From: Salvelinus alpinus
Taxonomy: Eukaryota; Chordata; Actinopteri; Salmoniformes; Salmonidae
NCBI RefSeq assembly: GCF_045679555.1
Contig: NC_092122.1
Location: forward strand, 12,699,043 to 12,763,042
DNA length: 64,000 bases
Direction of reading: 5' to 3'
Shown here: one piece after another, positions 23,036 through 34,609 of the stretch
Layout: the number at the start of each line of letters is the position of its first letter
Numbering within the stretch: position 1 is the first letter of the stretch
Made by a program: the position numbers and the translations under genes
Notes under the pieces: model-generated
Told to the model about the DNA's origin: nothing
The model's input: only the letters and a program-made list of their open reading frames with translations
Databases searched by the model: none

Positions 23036-23416
23036 ATTAACAGTATTGTACTTTTCATGTAGCTTACTTTTGTCCAGCTCACCACTGATCAAGCAACATT
23101 AAGGACTAAACAGTCAAATCCTGGCGCTGCAGGATTATTTTTCTACGACAATACTGGTCAAATTAAGATCCTATATATGTATGTAATCATTATAGCATGT
23201 CTTGAAGAAAGTGAATCAAATATTTCCAGTGTAAATGATAACCATGTTATGATAAGATCAGACAGATATTCTCAAACCAAAGATGAGATTCATTTTGTCT
23301 TGAAAAAGGTTCTGGAAGTAGTTTTCTCAAAGCCACCAAATGTTGCTATGGTGACACTTTACCTGCAGTGGTAAAGCGTCCTCACATCTTGTCCTCAAAG
23401 CAACACCACCTTTCAC

Positions 23417-23732
23417 TGTAAAGACTGACGCTGGAGTAGAGAAGCAGGTACTGGGAGTCAACATTTAATAAGGAGCAGACATGGACCAGCGTCAGCACAC
23501 GGGTAACACAACGACATACGACAATTAATGCTGAAGCGGGGAACAGAGCGGGGGAACAGACAGATATAGGGGAGGTAATGACATAGGTGATTAAGTCCAG
23601 GTGAGTCCAATAATCGCTGATGCGTGTGACGGGGGAAGGCAGGTTTGAGTAATGATGGCGGTAGGTGTGCGTAATGCTGGGGAGCATGGCGCCCTCGAGC
23701 GCAAGGGGGAAAGAGCGGGAGCAGGCGTGACA
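23417..23732 (-). mobile_element. Solo LTR with 5-bp target-site duplication
   Basis: A 316-bp unit; read on the minus strand it starts TGTCACGCCTGCTCCCGCTC and ends CAGCGTCAGTCTTTACA. Perfect flanking TTCAC copies lie at 23412-23416 and 23733-23737. ATTAAA near the 3' part on the minus strand may serve as poly(A) signal. No internal domain, so a solo LTR; superfamily not assignable. Confidence 0.9.
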
Positions 23733-24259
23733 TTCACAGTGTCATGGCTGTTCTCACCTTTACCCATAGTAACTGACTTTGTTCCTTATACCTCCTAAAT
23801 GTCATTCCATTGTATGACCAAGTGCAGTAATTATACAATCATTATGGTCAACCGTACTGTCTGTCAAAGAGGTTTTGAATGGCAAAGGCACTGAGGATTT
23901 GTGAATATTCAGAGGTGACGGAACTACATCTATGCCAAAGAGGAGACCTTTCTCAACCTGCAAATGTCTTGTTTGACACTTCCATTTTCTAGAAAGTTCA
24001 CAGAATTGACAATGGCGATTCGTGTTTCTTTTCTACCAGCCAATTAGATTGGGAGAGAATTAGAAGACCAGGTGCTGTTGAGAATAGTCCAATGCACAAG
24101 ACACTGCATTAACAAGTAATATGTTTGCTTAAGAGAGTGGGGAAAGTCTTCCAGCTGTAAAATGAAAAACAGAGAGAATGGAAGCATGAGCAAGTTATGA
24201 GAGGCCTTCCCTGAATACCAACCTACCTAGTACTGTACCTCCTTGCATATGTTCGTGCC

Positions 24260-24440
24260 AGAGGTTGCTGGTGGGAGGAGCTTTAGAAGGACGGGCTCAT
24301 TGTACAGACTGGAATGGAATATATGGAATGGTATCAAACACATCAAACATATGGAAACCAAATGTTTGACTCCGTTCCATTGATTCCATTACAGTCTTTA
24401 AAATGAGCCCGCCCTCCAATAGCTCCTCCCACCATTCTCC
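24260..24440. mobile_element. Foldback element / palindromic MITE
   Basis: The arm GGTGGGAGGAGCTTTAGAAG pairs with the right-hand sequence AATAGCTCCTCCCACC, and GGACGGGCTCATT pairs with AATGAGCCCGCCC. No ORF. Confidence 0.65.
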
Positions 24441-24469
24441 TTTGCTTCCTGCCTACCTATTCGTTATTC

Positions 24470-24560
24470 GTTACCTTTATTTAACTAGGCAAATATTATT
24501 TACAATGACGGCCTACACCGGCCAAACTCGGACGACGCTGGGCCAATTGGATGGTATATG
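24470..24560 (+). repeat. SINE fragment
   Basis: Contains TTTATTTAACTAGGCAA and GGACGACGCTGGGCCAATTG, parts of a tRNA-derived salmonid SINE. Truncated at both ends. Confidence 0.5.
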
Positions 24561-25737
24561 CCAGGATCAGTTCATGGATATTGGCTACCTGAATGGTGGT
24601 CAGGATTCACAATCCTACCTACCTAACTACCTACTTGTCTTTTCACATGTCTGCCCATCCATCCGTCCATCTGTGTCTGTCTGTCTGTCTGTCATAACAT
24701 GTTTCACCAAGGCTATGTTTTGCTGATAAAGGAAGGCAGGAACCATGCAGCTGACCAACCGCCACATGTTTTCTCACTTAAACTCTCATGACTTCTCTGG
24801 CTTTCATCTACACCCCTGCCTCCCATTCTCCTTATTCCCTCGCTCCCCTCTGCCTCCGAAATAAAAAAACACTTTCTAACCACTTCTAAAGGAAAATGCA
24901 GCTGTTTGCAAGTTTTCTCTGTGAGAGTGAATGGAAATGGTTTCTGAGGCACGTTCCATCAGACAAGAGCACTGTACACGAGGGTGGAGAGAGCAGGGTG
25001 GGGGGGAAAGGGTTGAAGGAACGTACACAAGGGCACAGACCTGCGGTTGGCCATGGGGTTGTGAGTCATTGACCAGAAACATGACTCTTCTCACATAGAA
25101 TGGTGGGGTGTATCAACCCAAAATATTGCTGGACACAAAATAATAGGATCATGTTCAAGAGGTGTCTTGCTATCTACCCAGGGGTACATGAGAGTTTCAA
25201 TCAGACAACATATAACACTCATTATCAGGATTTGTGTCAAAGTTAACACAATCGGAGTCAAGTTGCTTGAAGAAAAAGTGAATTGAGTGAAATTAATTTG
25301 AGCTAAAAAAACCTTCTTGTGGTGAAGTCAGCTGCTAGTCTGGGAATGCATTCTCCCCCCAAGCAGTATTTGCCACAAAAAGTGAGAGAACATTTAGTTT
25401 TTGTTCTACGTGGTGAATAACAATAGGTTTTCATGTTGTTTATCCAAGGCCATACAAGTTCATAACAACACAACCACTGATCTGAAGAACTGTGAACTTG
25501 GTGGATATGATCTGGTTATAGGGCCTACACAGAAATGAACTGTGTCACCTTTTCTGGTTATAGATCCTAAAAACATTTCATGCCAGATATACAACATAGT
25601 TCCCCTCTCTTTCTTTTCTTATCTCAAAAGATACGTTTGAACCACGTTGTGGGTGTCAGAATGATCATTGCAACCGTGGCGAAGTGATTAAACTCGGACG
25701 TTCTCCTTTGATTGATTGATGCAATATGGCCCACATA

Positions 25738-25934
25738 CAGTGGGGAGAACAAGTATTTGATACACTGCCGATTTTGAAGGTTTTCCTACTTACAAAGCAT
25801 GTAGAGGTCTGTAATTTTTATCATAGGTACACTTCAACTGTGAGAGACGGAATCTAAAACAAAAATCCAGAAAATCACATTGTATGATTTTTAAGTAATT
25901 AAATTGCATTTTATTGCATGACATAAGTATTTGA
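25738..25934 (+). repeat. Left terminal inverted repeat of Tc1 element
   Basis: 197 bp matching the right repeat except for ATGACAT versus GTGACAT near its inner end. The motif AAGTATTTGATACA occurs near the outer end (25751-25764) and again at the inner boundary (25925-25938), an IR/DR arrangement of likely transposase-binding sites. Confidence 0.92.
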
Positions 25935-25953
25935 TACATCAGAAAAGCAGAAC

Positions 25954-26976
25954 TTAATATTTGGTACAGAAACCTTTGTTTGCAATTACAAAGATCATAC
26001 GTTTCCTGTAGTTATTGACCAGGTTTGCACACACTGCAGCAGGGATTTTGGCCCACTCCTCCATACATACCTTCTCCAGATCCTTCAGGTTTCGGGGCTG
26101 TCGGTGGGCAATACGGACGTTCAGCTCCCTCCAAAGATTTTCTATTGGGTTCAGGTCTGGAGACTGGCTAGGCCACTCCAGGACCTTGAGATGCTTCTTA
26201 CGGAGCCACTCCTTAGTTGCCCTGGCTGTGTGTTTCGGGTCGTTGTCATGCTGGAAGATCCAGCCACGACCCATCTTCAATGCTCTTATTGAGGGAAGGA
26301 GGTTTTTGGCCAAGATCTCGCGATACATGGCCCCATCCATCCTCCCCTCAATACGGTGCAGTCGTCCTGTCCCCTTTGCAGAAAAGCATCCCCAAAGAAT
26401 TATGTTTCCACCTCCATGCTTCACGGTTGGGAGGGTGTTCTTGGGGTTGTACTCAACCTTCTTCTTCCTCCAAACACGGCGAGTGGAGTTTAGACCAAAA
26501 AGCTCTATTTTTGTCTCATCAGACCACATGACCTTCTCCCATTCCTCCTCTGGATCATCCAGATGGTCATTGGCAAACTTCAGACGGGCCTGGACATGCG
26601 CTGGCTTGAGCAGGGGGACCTTGCGTGCGCTGCAGGATTTCAATCCATGACAGCGTAGTGTGTTACTAATGGTTTTCTTTGAGACTGTGGTCCCAGCTCT
26701 CTTCAGGTCATTGACCAGGTCCTGCCGTGTAGTTCTGGGCTGATCCCTCACCTTCCTTATGATCATTGATGCCCCACGAGGTGAGATCTTGCATGGAGCC
26801 CCAGACCGAGGGTGATTGACCGTCATCTTGAACATCTTCCATTTTCTAATAATTGCGCCAACAGTTGTTGCCTTCTCACCAAGCTGCTTGCCTATTGTCC
26901 TGTAGCCCATCCCAGCCTTGTGCAGGTCTACAATTTTATCCCTGATGTCCTTACACAGCTCTCTGGTCTTGGCCAT
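25954..26976 (-). CDS. Tc1-like DD34E transposase, uninterrupted 340 aa
   Basis: Starts ATG at 26976 with [18 protein letters not shown]. Residues about 1-50 and 65-120 form the paired-like helix-turn-helix DNA-binding region, linked by [12 protein letters not shown]. The catalytic triad is D153 ([12 protein letters not shown]), D244 ([11 protein letters not shown]) and E279 ([11 protein letters not shown]), with 34 residues between D244 and E279. KHGGGN at 187-192 is the usual glycine-rich box. Length matches active fish Tc1 transposases (about 340 aa) and no stop or frameshift is seen. It would cut and paste its own element at TA sites. Whether it is expressed or active cannot be told from sequence. 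Confidence 0.93.
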   Translation of the reverse strand: MAKTRELCKDIRDKIVDLHKAGMGYRTIGKQLGEKATTVGAIIRKWKMFKMTVNHPRSGAPCKISPRGASMIIRKVRDQPRTTRQDLVNDLKRAGTTVSKKTISNTLRCHGLKSCSARKVPLLKPAHVQARLKFANDHLDDPEEEWEKVMWSDETKIELFGLNSTRRVWRKKKVEYNPKNTLPTVKHGGGNIILWGCFSAKGTGRLHRIEGRMDGAMYREILAKNLLPSIRALKMGRGWIFQHDNDPKHTARATKEWLRKKHLKVLEWPSQSPDLNPIENLWRELNVRIAHRQPRNLKDLEKVCMEEWAKIPAAVCANLVNNYRKRMIFVIANKGFCTKY

Positions 26977-27147
26977 TGTGGAGAGATTGGAGTCTGTTTG
27001 ATTGAGTGTGTGTACAGGTGTCTTTTATACAGGTAACAAGTTCAAACAGGTGCAGTTAATACAGGTAATGAGTGGAGAACAGGAGGGCTTCTAAAAGAAA
27101 AACTAACAGGTCTGTGAGAGCCGGAATTCTTACTGGTTGGTAGGTGA

Positions 27148-27344
27148 TCAAATACTTATGTCACGCAATAAAATGCAATTTAATTACTTAAAAATCATAC
27201 AATGTGATTTTCTGGATTTTTGTTTTAGATTCCGTCTCTCACAGTTGAAGTGTACCTATGATAAAAATTACAGACCTCTACATGCTTTGTAAGTAGGAAA
27301 ACCTTCAAAATCGGCAGTGTATCAAATACTTGTTCTCCCCACTG
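27148..27344 (-). repeat. Right terminal inverted repeat of Tc1 element
   Basis: Inverse of the left repeat with one substitution. The inner direct-repeat copy ends AAGTATTTGATC rather than AAGTATTTGATACA, so the inner site is shortened on this side. Confidence 0.92.
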
Positions 27345-27839
27345 TATGTGCTCTTGCACTCTGGTAATTACAACACTTTGAAAGCCGTGGAATTCGCCTT
27401 TTGATGTGCGTCCGTCTGCGCCGACTTTGAAGAGTCCAACTTAAGGCCATCTGGGTTTGAAAAGAAAGACGTTCGTCAGGAAAAGAAAGAGAAAAAAGCC
27501 ACCCGGTGACATTCATGTCTGAAAACGCAGTGCAACAAGTCGTTTAAATAGAGCCAAGAGTTCTCGGCTCTTGACTTTGGAGAGAGCTGTGACGTGTCCA
27601 GGATTTACATGACGTAGAGGTTGGTGGTTTTTAAGACTCATGGGTAGTTTGAGGCGGCTAGAGGGAGGTTTTCATGTGGGTTATATGGAGCGTGGAGGTT
27701 TAAAGGGGTCAGTACATGCGGGTATAGTGCATGGTTGGAACACAAGTAGTATGTCTATGTGGAAATGGTAGGGCTGTTTCTCTATAACCACATAAATGTG
27801 TGATTTAGTTGTAGTACACAGAAGTCTGGATGAAGCAAG

Positions 27840-28075
27840 ATACCTAGTCAGTTGTACAACTGAATGCATTCAACTGAAATGTGTCTTCTGCATTTAACTC
27901 AACCTGAATCAGAGAGGTGCAGGGGGCTGCCTTAATCGACATCCACGTCATCAGCACCCGGGGAACAGTGGGTTAACTGCCTTGCTCAGGGGCAGAACGA
28001 TAGATTTTTTACCTTGTCAGCTTGGGGATTCGATGCTCCTACCCACCAGGCTACAGATGAGGGATGTCACTTTAC
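27840..28075 (-). mobile_element. tRNA-derived SINE, minus orientation
   Basis: Contains GAATCAGAGAGGTGCAGGGG, CATCAGCACCCGGGGAACAG and AGCTTGGGGATTCGATGCTC. Read on the minus strand the latter is a B-box-like tRNA segment. The right end is truncated. Confidence 0.65.
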
Positions 28076-28079
28076 GCCA

Positions 28080-29650
28080 AGAGTGCGTGTCTTCCCACTT
28101 GATTTTAGTAGGGAGTAGGAAGGACATTGATCAAAAGTCTATTAGCAGTACTTTTCAGCCTTTATTGTACAAAGGAACGGCATGCCCAAATGCATTCAGA
28201 ACTGAGTGCTGTTGTGGTGTCTGCTAGCTAACCGAGGGGGACAATAGTGCTGGGCAATGGAGGGAGGTTGAAAAACAGTTTCATACACACGGGGTACATA
28301 ACCTAGAATAATTGTAGGATATAACAGTAGGGATGGAAAGGAACAAACAGTACAAGGAAAGGATCTCCTCAGGGAGATAATCAGACAATTCTGCCACCAA
28401 ACTGTGCATGTTTTCTCCCCAGCTACCTCCTCCATTGTGGACATGATTAGTTTAACTGCAGCGAAGCAAGTTCCACCCACTACCATGGAAAGTAATGCTG
28501 TTTTTTTCTGTAGGGAGTAATTTGTCCACCTGCACTTCTGAACACCAGGTTTGGTATCAATTACTGGCCCCAGGAGAGAAAACATTACAGAGCCATTACA
28601 ATAATGATAGTAATTCAAGCCAGGATTGATGTAGGGCTCTGCAGGCTTTCTCTCTACCTCCTTCCCTCCACCTCTCTCTCTCTCTTTCTCTCTCCCTCTT
28701 GTCTGTTCACTTTTTCTCTCCCTCCTGTCCACTTTTAATTCCTTTGTCTGTGTTTCACTTTGTCTCCTAATACTTCTAACTCACTGTGAACACACACATT
28801 GGCATCTAAAATAGCACAGGTTAGCCCCACTCAAAAGCTGACTGAGGCCTTTGACTGAAGTGAATTCATCTGAATGCAGAATTGGAATCAAGGCAGGGTA
28901 TTCACACCACATATGAATACAATCTGAGAAAAGCCTTAGGGATCAAATGTTATTTTACATGTGCATTGAGTTTTCCAGCAGGGGGCACAAGGCAGCAGAG
29001 ACAGAGAGCTGCTGGACTCATTCTGCCATCACCACCACCATCTTTTATAATAATCTTATTTATGTTTCAGAAAGCTAGCAGTGCCAAGACATTATCTAAC
29101 ACACTGATGGAGCCACCACAGTGCTTGCTGCCGCTGCTTTTCCCCCCTTCGCTGGTCTGGAAAACATTAGAAAATCTTTGTTATGAAAAGAGTGTGATGC
29201 TCACCAAAATGAACTGCACGTTTGAGCTCCTCTGCCTCAGTCTTCATGTCGTAGAGAGAGTCTTGAAGAAGAAGAAGGAAAACATCTCTATTTCCATTTG
29301 GATCGTACTAAATTGATGAGGGGAGGAGGGGATAATGTATACAAGACTTTGGCACCATACCCAGAAAGTCAACCTATGGAGAGGAGGGTTGTGTAACTTA
29401 ATAAACATTTATTGTAATATTCTTCTGGGTGGGCTTGGAGATGTACATCTCAGAAGATGTCTCCAGGGGCTTAACTGTACTTCTCCTTCATTTTGGGGTG
29501 AGAGAGAGCCATCAGCTACAAAATGACCCTGGCTAAGGTAGACCTATCCATCAACGGAGAGCCCCTCTGGACAAATCCACCTGATATGGAAACTCTTCAT
29601 CTATCAACTGGAGTTGGTGTTATGTCTTAAACAGAACCAACAGACTGCTA
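28080..29650. other. Intergenic DNA, nothing recognisable
   Basis: A 178-codon minus-strand frame at 28196-28732 shows no domain and begins in low-complexity RE-rich sequence, so it is not called. A TCTC-rich patch lies at 28,670-28,730. Confidence 0.5.
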
Positions 29651-29779
29651 GCCAAATGGCACACTATTCCCTATTTACTGCACTACTTTTGACCAGGATC
29701 CATAGCGCTCTGGTCCCAGGGCCCTTGAGGCGCTGGTGAAAAGTAGTGCACTACATAGGGAATAGGGTGCCATTTGGGA
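29651..29779. mobile_element. Palindromic MITE
   Basis: The left arm GCCAAATGGCACACTATTCC and GCACTACTTTTGACCA pair with right-hand AAAAGTAGTGCACTAC and GGAATAGGGTGCCATTTGG. Short foldback element without ORF. Confidence 0.75.
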
Positions 29780-32350
29780 TGTACAAGTCTGGGCTGGGAA
29801 AGTGGGAAATCCCCCTCTCTCTGTCTCCACTGTGGGCCTTGTTGCTACTCAAGTCCAGTGTCATAATTCAGTGCTGTAACCCAAAACCAAACAATAAATA
29901 TTAGACAGTTTAGTTGTTTTAAAAGCAGCCGTGTTTCTACAACAGTGCACGCCTGAACATGTTCGCTTTATTGCGATGTGGAGGCTTTTTCTATTGTCAA
30001 CCACAAGCCTCAAAACAAACTGTAGCCTACTATACACAACTCAAATGAGGTTTCACACAGGCTCTTACATAACTTTACTGCAAGTTCTCCAACAGCACAG
30101 ATCTGTCTATTTTTACATATAATATTTTATCAGTTCAATTGTCTTCAGGCACATGGTATATGTCAAGTGTGTCCATTTTCAGATTGACTGCACATATCAT
30201 GATTAGCCTGGAAAACACACAAGTTATGTGTTTCAATGGCCTTTTTTGATGGCAGCAGAGCATCAGGGCTCCCCAGACAGCACCTTTAGACCACGAGGCA
30301 AACAAATACACCATGGAGCCAAGAGTGGATTCTTTGCATGTGAAGGGATCGAACAGATTGTTTCCATTAATCACTGGCAAAACCCAGAAAAACCCAAGAT
30401 AATTGCCTTAACATACCAGCCAAGACTTGAAATCAACATATCTGCAGTGCTCTCTGATGTTCCACAGAGAAACTCTTGGAGCTGAATACTTATAATACTG
30501 TATATGGGAATATAGAAGTACTCCCTATAATGAAACGTCTCTGGCACATTCAGGTAATCTCCATAGCACAGTACTGGCTAGTTATCTTCCCTACACTGTA
30601 TGTAGCCATATCCCTCCCCAATGTCCTTCCTGGTCCACCTTCTGTTTGGCTGAGTCATTTGGAGTATTCTAAACAGCAGCCATTTGGTGGCTTTGGCTCT
30701 CAGTGGATTGGTGGATTGGTTACCGTGGTAAAAGACCAACCCAAACACCCCCGCTACTCTAAACCTCTTCCCCTGTTTGTTTTCTGTCATCAGATCTGGT
30801 TTCTACATAGAGCACTTTAAATCAATGAATGAGTCATTTTGGGGGGTGAGGGGTCGATGTCTGTGTGCCCTCCTCCTGCCTTCCTCCCCCCTCACCCCTC
30901 CTCTCATTCAGGTGTTGTTTGAGCTGATGACAGGGGGCTTGGCTTCACATTACAGCCCATTGGTGTTTGCTTGCTCATAGTCAACAAAAGGGCCTCTTCC
31001 ATCCATTTATGGAGGAGCATCACTCACACCTTTTCAAAGCACATCCATTGACTTGTCCCAGGCCATCCATTGACTTGTCCCAGGCCATCCATTGACTTGT
31101 CCCAGGCCATCCATTGACTTGTCCCAGGCCATCCATTGCAGTGCCGTAGGTAGACTCCCAATTGTGGAATTGAAGATATGGCATGTCATCACTTGACAAG
31201 GACTCATCTGCACCTCAGTTCCAGGACAGCATCTTTATTTAAGGAAAGCTCTCTTTATTTAAGAAATTAAGCAAATAAGTGAAAGACCCTTGAGGTCAGG
31301 TCTTTGCCCATTTTTGCAGAGTGTGTGGTTTGAACATTTGTGTGTGCGTATGGTGAGGTTCTCCAGAGTTGTTGTGTCAGCGTGTTTGACCCTGGAGTGT
31401 CTGAAGTGGCGGTACTCCAACAGGTCAAGGGTCATAATCAGTCAATACCTCGTGTGGGAGTGTCACCGTCGCCTACATGATCAGACACTGTGTGGCACCC
31501 CGGGTATTGCTCCATTTCACCTGTCAGTTACTCCAAGGATTTATGACTTAATAACCCCCTCTCAACCTCTCTTTGAGCAAATCTCCTATTTGCATTGATG
31601 TACAATACTATCTCAATTTCGAGCATGTGCCTCAAGTTAGCATTCATCTTTAGGTTTCTTGTAATTGTAAATAAATACTGAATTTCTTGAATCGGACGAA
31701 AATTAGCATGGCACTTCAACAACGCAGACTCAGCCGCATTATTCGCTTCACTATGGATAGATGGGGGGGGGGGGGTTATCTTACATGGAATAGCCTTGGG
31801 GTCAAGCCAATCAGGCCCTTCTCACGAGTGAATGACCCTCTCTCCATCGTCAAGCGTGCAAGGCAGATCCCCTATAGATAAGAGAATTGGCCCTCTGGCC
31901 AGTCACACATTTCTAAGGGGGGTACTAGCCACATGATCTTAGAAGTTTCATGTGGCTGGTGAAAGCACCACAAAAGGGCAATATTCGTGCATATTTTAGT
32001 TTATTCTCCATCTTTGCTGTTTTCTACAGCTTTAATACAGAACATTGTAATACTGAATATATTGTTTTAATATGAAGTTGTAATATGAAGGGAAGAACTA
32101 TCAGTGCCTAGGGGCATCTTCTATCTACAGAGAGCATGGGGCACCCTTGATTGATTGATATTTGTGCCGGTGCCCTCCAAGGTCCTTCACTAAGGGAAGT
32201 AAGCCATGAAGTGTGGGTTTGTGTCAATGACCGATAATGTCATAGTTGCCGAGGTCAAAGCGGTTAACTCATGACACAATTTACCAGGCTTGACAAATAG
32301 CATGCTGTAGCTATACAAAACATTATGTTCTCACCTGCCTTGCTAAGACT
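29780..32350. other. Intergenic DNA with one short tandem repeat
   Basis: No gene or transposon family recognised except the 22-bp tandem repeat at 31041-31138. A G11 run lies near 31765. Confidence 0.5.
31041..31138. repeat. 22-bp tandem repeat, four copies plus partial
   Basis: The unit CATCCATTGACTTGTCCCAG plus GC is repeated four times with essentially no variation, then CATCCATTG. Confidence 0.92.
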
Positions 32351-32379
32351 GTCATTGCCATCATCGTGGCATCACGGAA

Positions 32380-34608
32380 TCGTGGTTGAATGATGAATGA
32401 TGAATGATGACATGTATATTCAGTTAGCAGGATAAACGCTGCACCGGCAAGATAGAACAGCACACTCCGGTAAGACGAGGGGAGGGCGGTCTGTGCATAT
32501 TTGTTAACAACAGCTGGTGCACGAAATCTAAGGAAGTCTCTAGACTTTGCTCGCCTGAAGTAGAGTATCTTGTGATAAATTACAGACCACACAACTTGCC
32601 TAGAGAGTTTTCAGCTATACTTTTCGTGGCTGTTTATTTACCACCACCGATGGATGCTGGCACTAAAACCGCACTCAGTCAGCTGTATAAGGAAATAAGC
32701 AAACAGGAAACCGTTCACCCAGGGGCAGCGCTCCTAGAGGCCGGAGACTTTAATGCAGGGAAACTTAAATCAGTTCTACCTAATTTCTATCAACATGTTA
32801 AATGTGCAACCAGAGAAAAAAAAATTCTAGATCACCTGTACTCCACACACAGAGATGTGGACAAAGCTCTCCCTCGCCCTCCATTTGGTAAATCCGACCA
32901 CAATTCTATCCTCCTGATTCCTGCTTACAAGCAAAAATTAAAGTAGGAAGCACCAGTGACTTGGTCTATAAAAAAGTGATCAGATGAAGCAGATGCTAAA
33001 CTACAGGACTGTTTTGCTATCACAGACTGGAACATGTTCCAGTATTCTTCCGATGGCATTGAGGAGTACACCACATCAGTCACTGGCTTTGTCAATAAGT
33101 GCATCGAGGACGTCGTCCCCACAGTGACTGTACGTATATACCCCAACCAGAAGTAATGGATTACAGTCAACATTCGCACTGAGCTAAAGGGTAGAGCTGC
33201 CTCTTAAAAGGTGCGGGACTCTAACCTGGAAGCTTATAAGAAATCCTGCTATGCCCTACGACAAACCATCAAACAGGCAAAGCATCAATTCAGGGCTAAG
33301 ACTGAATCATACTACACTGGCTCCAACGCTCATCTTATGTGGCAGGGCTTGCAAACTATTACAGACTACAAGGGAAGCACAGACGCGAGCTGCCCAGTGA
33401 CACAAGCCTACCAGACAAGCTAAATCACTTCTATGCTCGCTTCGAGGCAAGCAACATTGAGGCATGTATGAGAGAATCAGCTGTTCCGGACGACTGCGGG
33501 ATCACGCCCTCAAAGTAACCAAGACTAAGGAGATGATTGTGGACTACAGGAAAATGAGGACATTCTCATCGACGGGGCTGTAGTGGAGCAGGTTGAGAGC
33601 TTCAAGTTCCTTGGTGTCCACATCGCCAAAAAACTAGAATGGTCCAAACACACCAAGACAGTCGTGAAGAGAGCACGACAAAGCCTATTTCCCCTCAGGA
33701 AACTAAAAGATTTGGCATGGGTCCTCAGATCCTCAAAAGGTTCTACAGCTGCAACATCGAGAGCATCCTGACTGGTTGCATCACTGCATAGTACGGCAAT
33801 TGCTCGGCCTCCGACCGCAAGGCATTACAGAGGGTAGTGCGTACGGCCCAGTACATCACTGGGGCCAAGCTTCCTGCCATCCAGGACCTCTACACCAGGC
33901 GGTGTCAGAGGAAGGCCCTAAAAATTGTCTGACCCCAGCCACCCCAGTCATAGACTGTTCTCTCTACTACCGCATGGCAAGAGGTACCGGAGTGCCAAGT
34001 CTAGGACAAAAAGGCTTCTCAACAGTTTTTACCCGCAAGTCATAAGATTCCTGAACAGGTAATCAAATGGCTACCCAGACTATTTGCATTGTGTGCCCCC
34101 ACCCTAACCCCTCTTTTACGTTGCTGCTATTCACTATTTATCATATAAGCATAGTCACTTTAACTATACATTCATGTACATACTACCTCAATTGGCCCGA
34201 CTAACCAGTTCCCCCACACATTGGCTAACCGGGCTATCTGCATTGTGTCCCGCCACCCACTACCCGCCAACCCCTCTTTTACGCTACTGCTCCTCACTGT
34301 TTATCACATATGCATAGTCACTTTAGCCATATCTACATGTACATACTACCTCAATCAGCCCGACTAACTGGTGCCTGTATGTAGCCTCGCTAGTGTTATA
34401 GCCTCGCTACTGTTTTTTTCGCTGTCCTTTTACTGTTGTTTTATTTCTCTACTTACCTATTGTTCACCTAATACATTTTTTGCACTGTTGGTTAAAGCCT
34501 GTAAGTAAGCATTTCATGTTTATGAAATGGCCATGAGCCATTTCATTTCAAGGTCTACACCTGTTGTATTCAGTGCACTTGACAAATACACTTTGATTTG
34601 ATTTGAAT
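32380..34608 (+). mobile_element. Rex1/CR1-like LINE with deleted RT core
   Basis: The endonuclease part at 32572-32946 has AVYLPPPMDAGTKTALSQLY, GDFNAGKLKSVLPNFYQH and FGKSDHNSILLIP. Linker peptides such as YKKSCYALRQTIKQAKHQF follow at 33211-33423. The frame then jumps near 33,510 straight to post-RT sequence (VESFKFLGVHIAKKLEWSKH at 33583), so the whole catalytic RT region is missing. The 3' end carries AATACACTTTGATTTGATTT. Stops are present and the copy is inactive. Clade naming is provisional. Confidence 0.82.
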
Positions 34609-34609
34609 G

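Larger units (their letters stand above)
25738..27344 (-). mobile_element. Apparently intact Tc1-like transposon
   Basis: 1607 bp bounded by CAGTGGGGAGAACAAG and its inverse, flanked by TA at 25736-25737 and 27345-27346 (the Tc1/mariner target duplication). The terminal inverted repeats are about 197 bp and differ at one base. Internally it carries an uninterrupted transposase gene on the minus strand. The near-identity of the repeats implies recent transposition. Confidence 0.95.

Noticed and set aside
23382-23733. Two overlapping frames of 91 and 101 codons on the minus strand
   Set aside because: They lie in a solo LTR delimited by a perfect TTCAC duplication.
26015-26650. 211-codon plus-strand frame
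   Set aside because: Antisense shadow of the Tc1 transposase gene.
28196-28732. 178-codon open frame on the minus strand
   Set aside because: No recognisable domain, low-complexity RE-rich beginning, no splice context or repeat of known coding potential; likely chance.
31041-31138. Regular repeats considered as a CRISPR array
   Set aside because: Head-to-tail 22-bp tandem repeat without spacers, in a vertebrate genome.
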